Assembly (NCBI GenBank): GCA_007128995.1
Contig: SKWJ01000175.1
Coordinates: forward strand, 1-7,939
DNA: 7,939 nt
Origin: Paracoccaceae bacterium
Lineage (GTDB): Bacteria; Pseudomonadota; Alphaproteobacteria; Rhodobacterales; Rhodobacteraceae
Direction: 5' to 3'
Position 1 is the stretch's first letter, and the number at the start of each line of letters is the position of its first letter. This document shows, piece by piece, positions 7,119-7,939 of this stretch. Made by a program: the position numbers and the translations under genes. A model generated the notes under the pieces. That model had not been told where the DNA came from. It did no database searches and saw only the letters and a list, made by a program, of their open reading frames with translations.

Positions 7119-7498
7119 GATAGGCAGATCGGTGCGACTTGTTTGAGAGCATGTGACGCTGTGCAGCGCGATCCCTCAGCTACCGCATATGCAAGGCCAG
7201 GCCTGTGCGCGGGAGAGAGCGTGTTGCGTCGTGCAGTCGTCATTGCAGTTCCTATTGTGCTGCGCAACCGCAGCTTGTTACCTTCGCCCAGCATTCCGGT
7301 TTCAGGGGACGCGGGCACTAACAGCCTTTCGGCCGATCCATCTGCAGAAGGCGAAGCGGGGCAAAAGCGCGCCAGTCAACCTTGTGCAGCGAAATTCGCT
7401 CGGGTGCTTTGGACAAGCCAAATACGCCTTTACTCATCTAGCATAGAGGTCTTTTGGCGCAAATTACAATCACCAATTTCATAAGATGGTCTTGCAAT

Positions 7499-7529
7499 CC
7501 GCTGCTGGATTGGTGCAGCGGCGTTTTTT
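7499..7529 (+). terminator. Strong plus-strand intrinsic terminator with no obvious gene
   Basis: CCGCTGC (7499-7505) and GCAGCGG (7515-7521) form a 7-bp GC-rich stem with a 9-base loop, followed by CG and six Ts (7524-7529). The T tract exists on the plus strand only, so it ends a rightward transcript. It lies 14 bases after the stop of the doubtful plus-strand frame 7221-7484. Two alternative pairings compete with it: CAATCC (7495-7500) with GGATTG (7507-7512), and CACCAAT (7471-7477) with ATTGGTG (7509-7515). Confidence 0.7.
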
Positions 7530-7548
7530 GGCAGACCGGATACAACAT

Positions 7549-7588
7549 AAAAGCGCCTGCATCTGCCGCACGAGACAGATTTAGCGCT
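7549..7588 (-). terminator. Probable terminator of dctD
   Basis: On the minus strand AGCGC (7584-7588) pairs with GCGCT (7552-7556), and inside this ATCTG (7576-7580) pairs with CAGAT (7561-7565). The structure is followed by TTTTATG. It lies about 40 bases after the dctD stop. A second 6-bp stem, CCGCAG (7606-7611) with CTGCGG (7617-7622), sits closer to the stop but lacks a T tract. Confidence 0.5.
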
Positions 7589-7629
7589 CTTCACCCGAGC
7601 ACGGTCCGCAGACAGGCTGCGGCAGCCCT

Positions 7630-7939
7630 TCAAACGTAATCCGAACGGACCAGCCCGTATTTGGCCATTTTCTCGTTCAGTGTCCGTCGCGGCAGCCGAA
7701 GTTCCTCCATGACAGAGGTAATGGACCCCTTGTGCCGGCGCATGGTGTTGTCGATCAGCATCCGCTCGAAAGATTCGACATGTTCTTTCAACGGTTTGCC
7801 TTCGGTTGTCATAGCTTCGTTGGCTGCTTCATTATCGGCCATGATCAGCGACATCAAAACACCCTCTTCGCGACGACTTTGCAACACAGCGCGTTCAGCG
7901 ATGTTGACCAATTGGCGCAGATTGCCGGGCCAGGGTGCC
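7630..7939 (-). CDS. dctD: Sigma54-dependent response regulator, DctD-like, C-terminal fragment (5' end outside window)
   Basis: The frame enters from the right edge and ends at a TGA (7630-7632), showing 102 residues. The fragment opens with WPGNLRQL and VNIAERAVL, the conserved end of the sigma54-interacting AAA+ domain of bacterial enhancer-binding proteins. A linker of about 35 residues follows, then KEHVESFERMLIDNTMRRH and a Fis-type helix-turn-helix, SITSVMEELRLPRRTLNEKM with KYGL after it (about residues 72-95). The pairing of an LKE-VE-FER segment with a PRRTLNEKM-type recognition helix is typical of DctD, which with the kinase DctB activates C4-dicarboxylate uptake genes. Receiver domain, Walker motifs and the GAFTGA loop lie outside the window, so the exact member of the family is likely but not proven. 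The gene points toward rne on the same strand but is separated from it by 561 bases and a terminator, so they are not an operon. Confidence 0.87.
   Translation of the reverse strand, partial: APWPGNLRQLVNIAERAVLQSRREEGVLMSLIMADNEAANEAMTTEGKPLKEHVESFERMLIDNTMRRHKGSITSVMEELRLPRRTLNEKMAKYGLVRSDYV

Larger units (their letters stand above)
7069..7629. other. 561-base intergenic region between dctD and rne with no convincing gene
   Basis: This gap must hold the rne leader and promoter, but I found no good -35/-10 pair on the minus strand. On the plus strand a GTG at 7221 follows a good Shine-Dalgarno (GGAG at 7212-7215) and opens an 87-codon frame to a TAA at 7482-7484. It begins VLRRAVVIAVPIVL, like the start of a signal peptide. 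The rest resembles nothing I know, and its third codon positions are only about half GC in the part I counted, unlike the real genes here, so I do not call it a CDS. A strong plus-strand terminator follows at 7499-7529 and a minus-strand terminator at 7549-7588. Related bacteria usually have an N-acetylmuramoyl-L-alanine amidase gene divergent from rne; it is absent here. Confidence 0.5.

Noticed and set aside
5239..7146. A 635-codon open frame on the plus strand opposite rne
   Set aside because: It is antisense to a clearly recognised RNase E, shows no family motifs, and is rich in His/Arg/Leu as expected for a shadow frame of high-GC coding DNA.
7069..7152. A 28-residue N-terminal extension of RNase E starting at 7152
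   Set aside because: The conserved family N-terminus (MAQKMLIDATHAEETR) begins at 7068, and the upstream codons look like leader sequence.
7450..7515. Sigma54 promoter-like sequences (TGGCGC and TTGGTG) near dctD
   Set aside because: None has a GG and GC doublet at the required 10-base spacing in either direction.
1..7939. CRISPR array, tRNA or rRNA genes
   Set aside because: No regularly spaced long repeats and no tRNA-like cloverleaf or rRNA sequence were seen on either strand.

Overview
The window looks like chromosomal DNA from an alphaproteobacterium, most likely Rhodobacteraceae (roseobacter/Rhodobacter group). The support is high GC with GC-rich third codon positions, a DUF1489 protein, an RNase E with the long acidic S1 insertion of alphaproteobacteria, a DctD-type regulator, and a B12-dependent ribonucleotide reductase. 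This placement comes from remembered protein families, not a database search.

Layout, left to right. (1) At 2-283 (+) is the C-terminal end of a type I restriction enzyme R subunit, closed by a hairpin that can terminate in both directions. A short AT-richer stretch follows (about 309-410) with phased TGGAC repeats. (2) At 411-2675 (-) is a class II, adenosylcobalamin-dependent ribonucleotide reductase (nrdJ) with a clear sigma70-type promoter and Shine-Dalgarno. (3) Divergent from it, at 2789-3220 (+), is a DUF1489 protein. (4) At 3320-4138 (-) is a CcdA-family thiol-disulfide membrane protein. (5) At 4282-7068 (-) is the RNase E gene, split by an in-frame TAA at 4783-4785. The catalytic half is intact (761 codons). 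The last 166 codons stay open in the same frame and still end in the GWW motif used by alphaproteobacterial RNase E to hold PNPase. (6) At 7069-7629 is a 561-base gap without a convincing gene, but with two intrinsic terminators facing each other. (7) At 7630-7939 (-) is the C-terminal end of a DctD-like sigma54 activator, running off the right edge.

The genes are mostly independent housekeeping functions (dNTP synthesis, periplasmic thiol-redox/cytochrome c maturation, RNA turnover) flanked by two cut-off genes. No complete novel system is visible. The strongest observation is the nonsense codon that separates the RNase E catalytic domain from its degradosome-binding tail. Next are an orphan plus-strand terminator upstream of rne, which implies an unannotated short transcript, and the repeat cluster between hsdR and nrdJ, which may be an insertion-element remnant.
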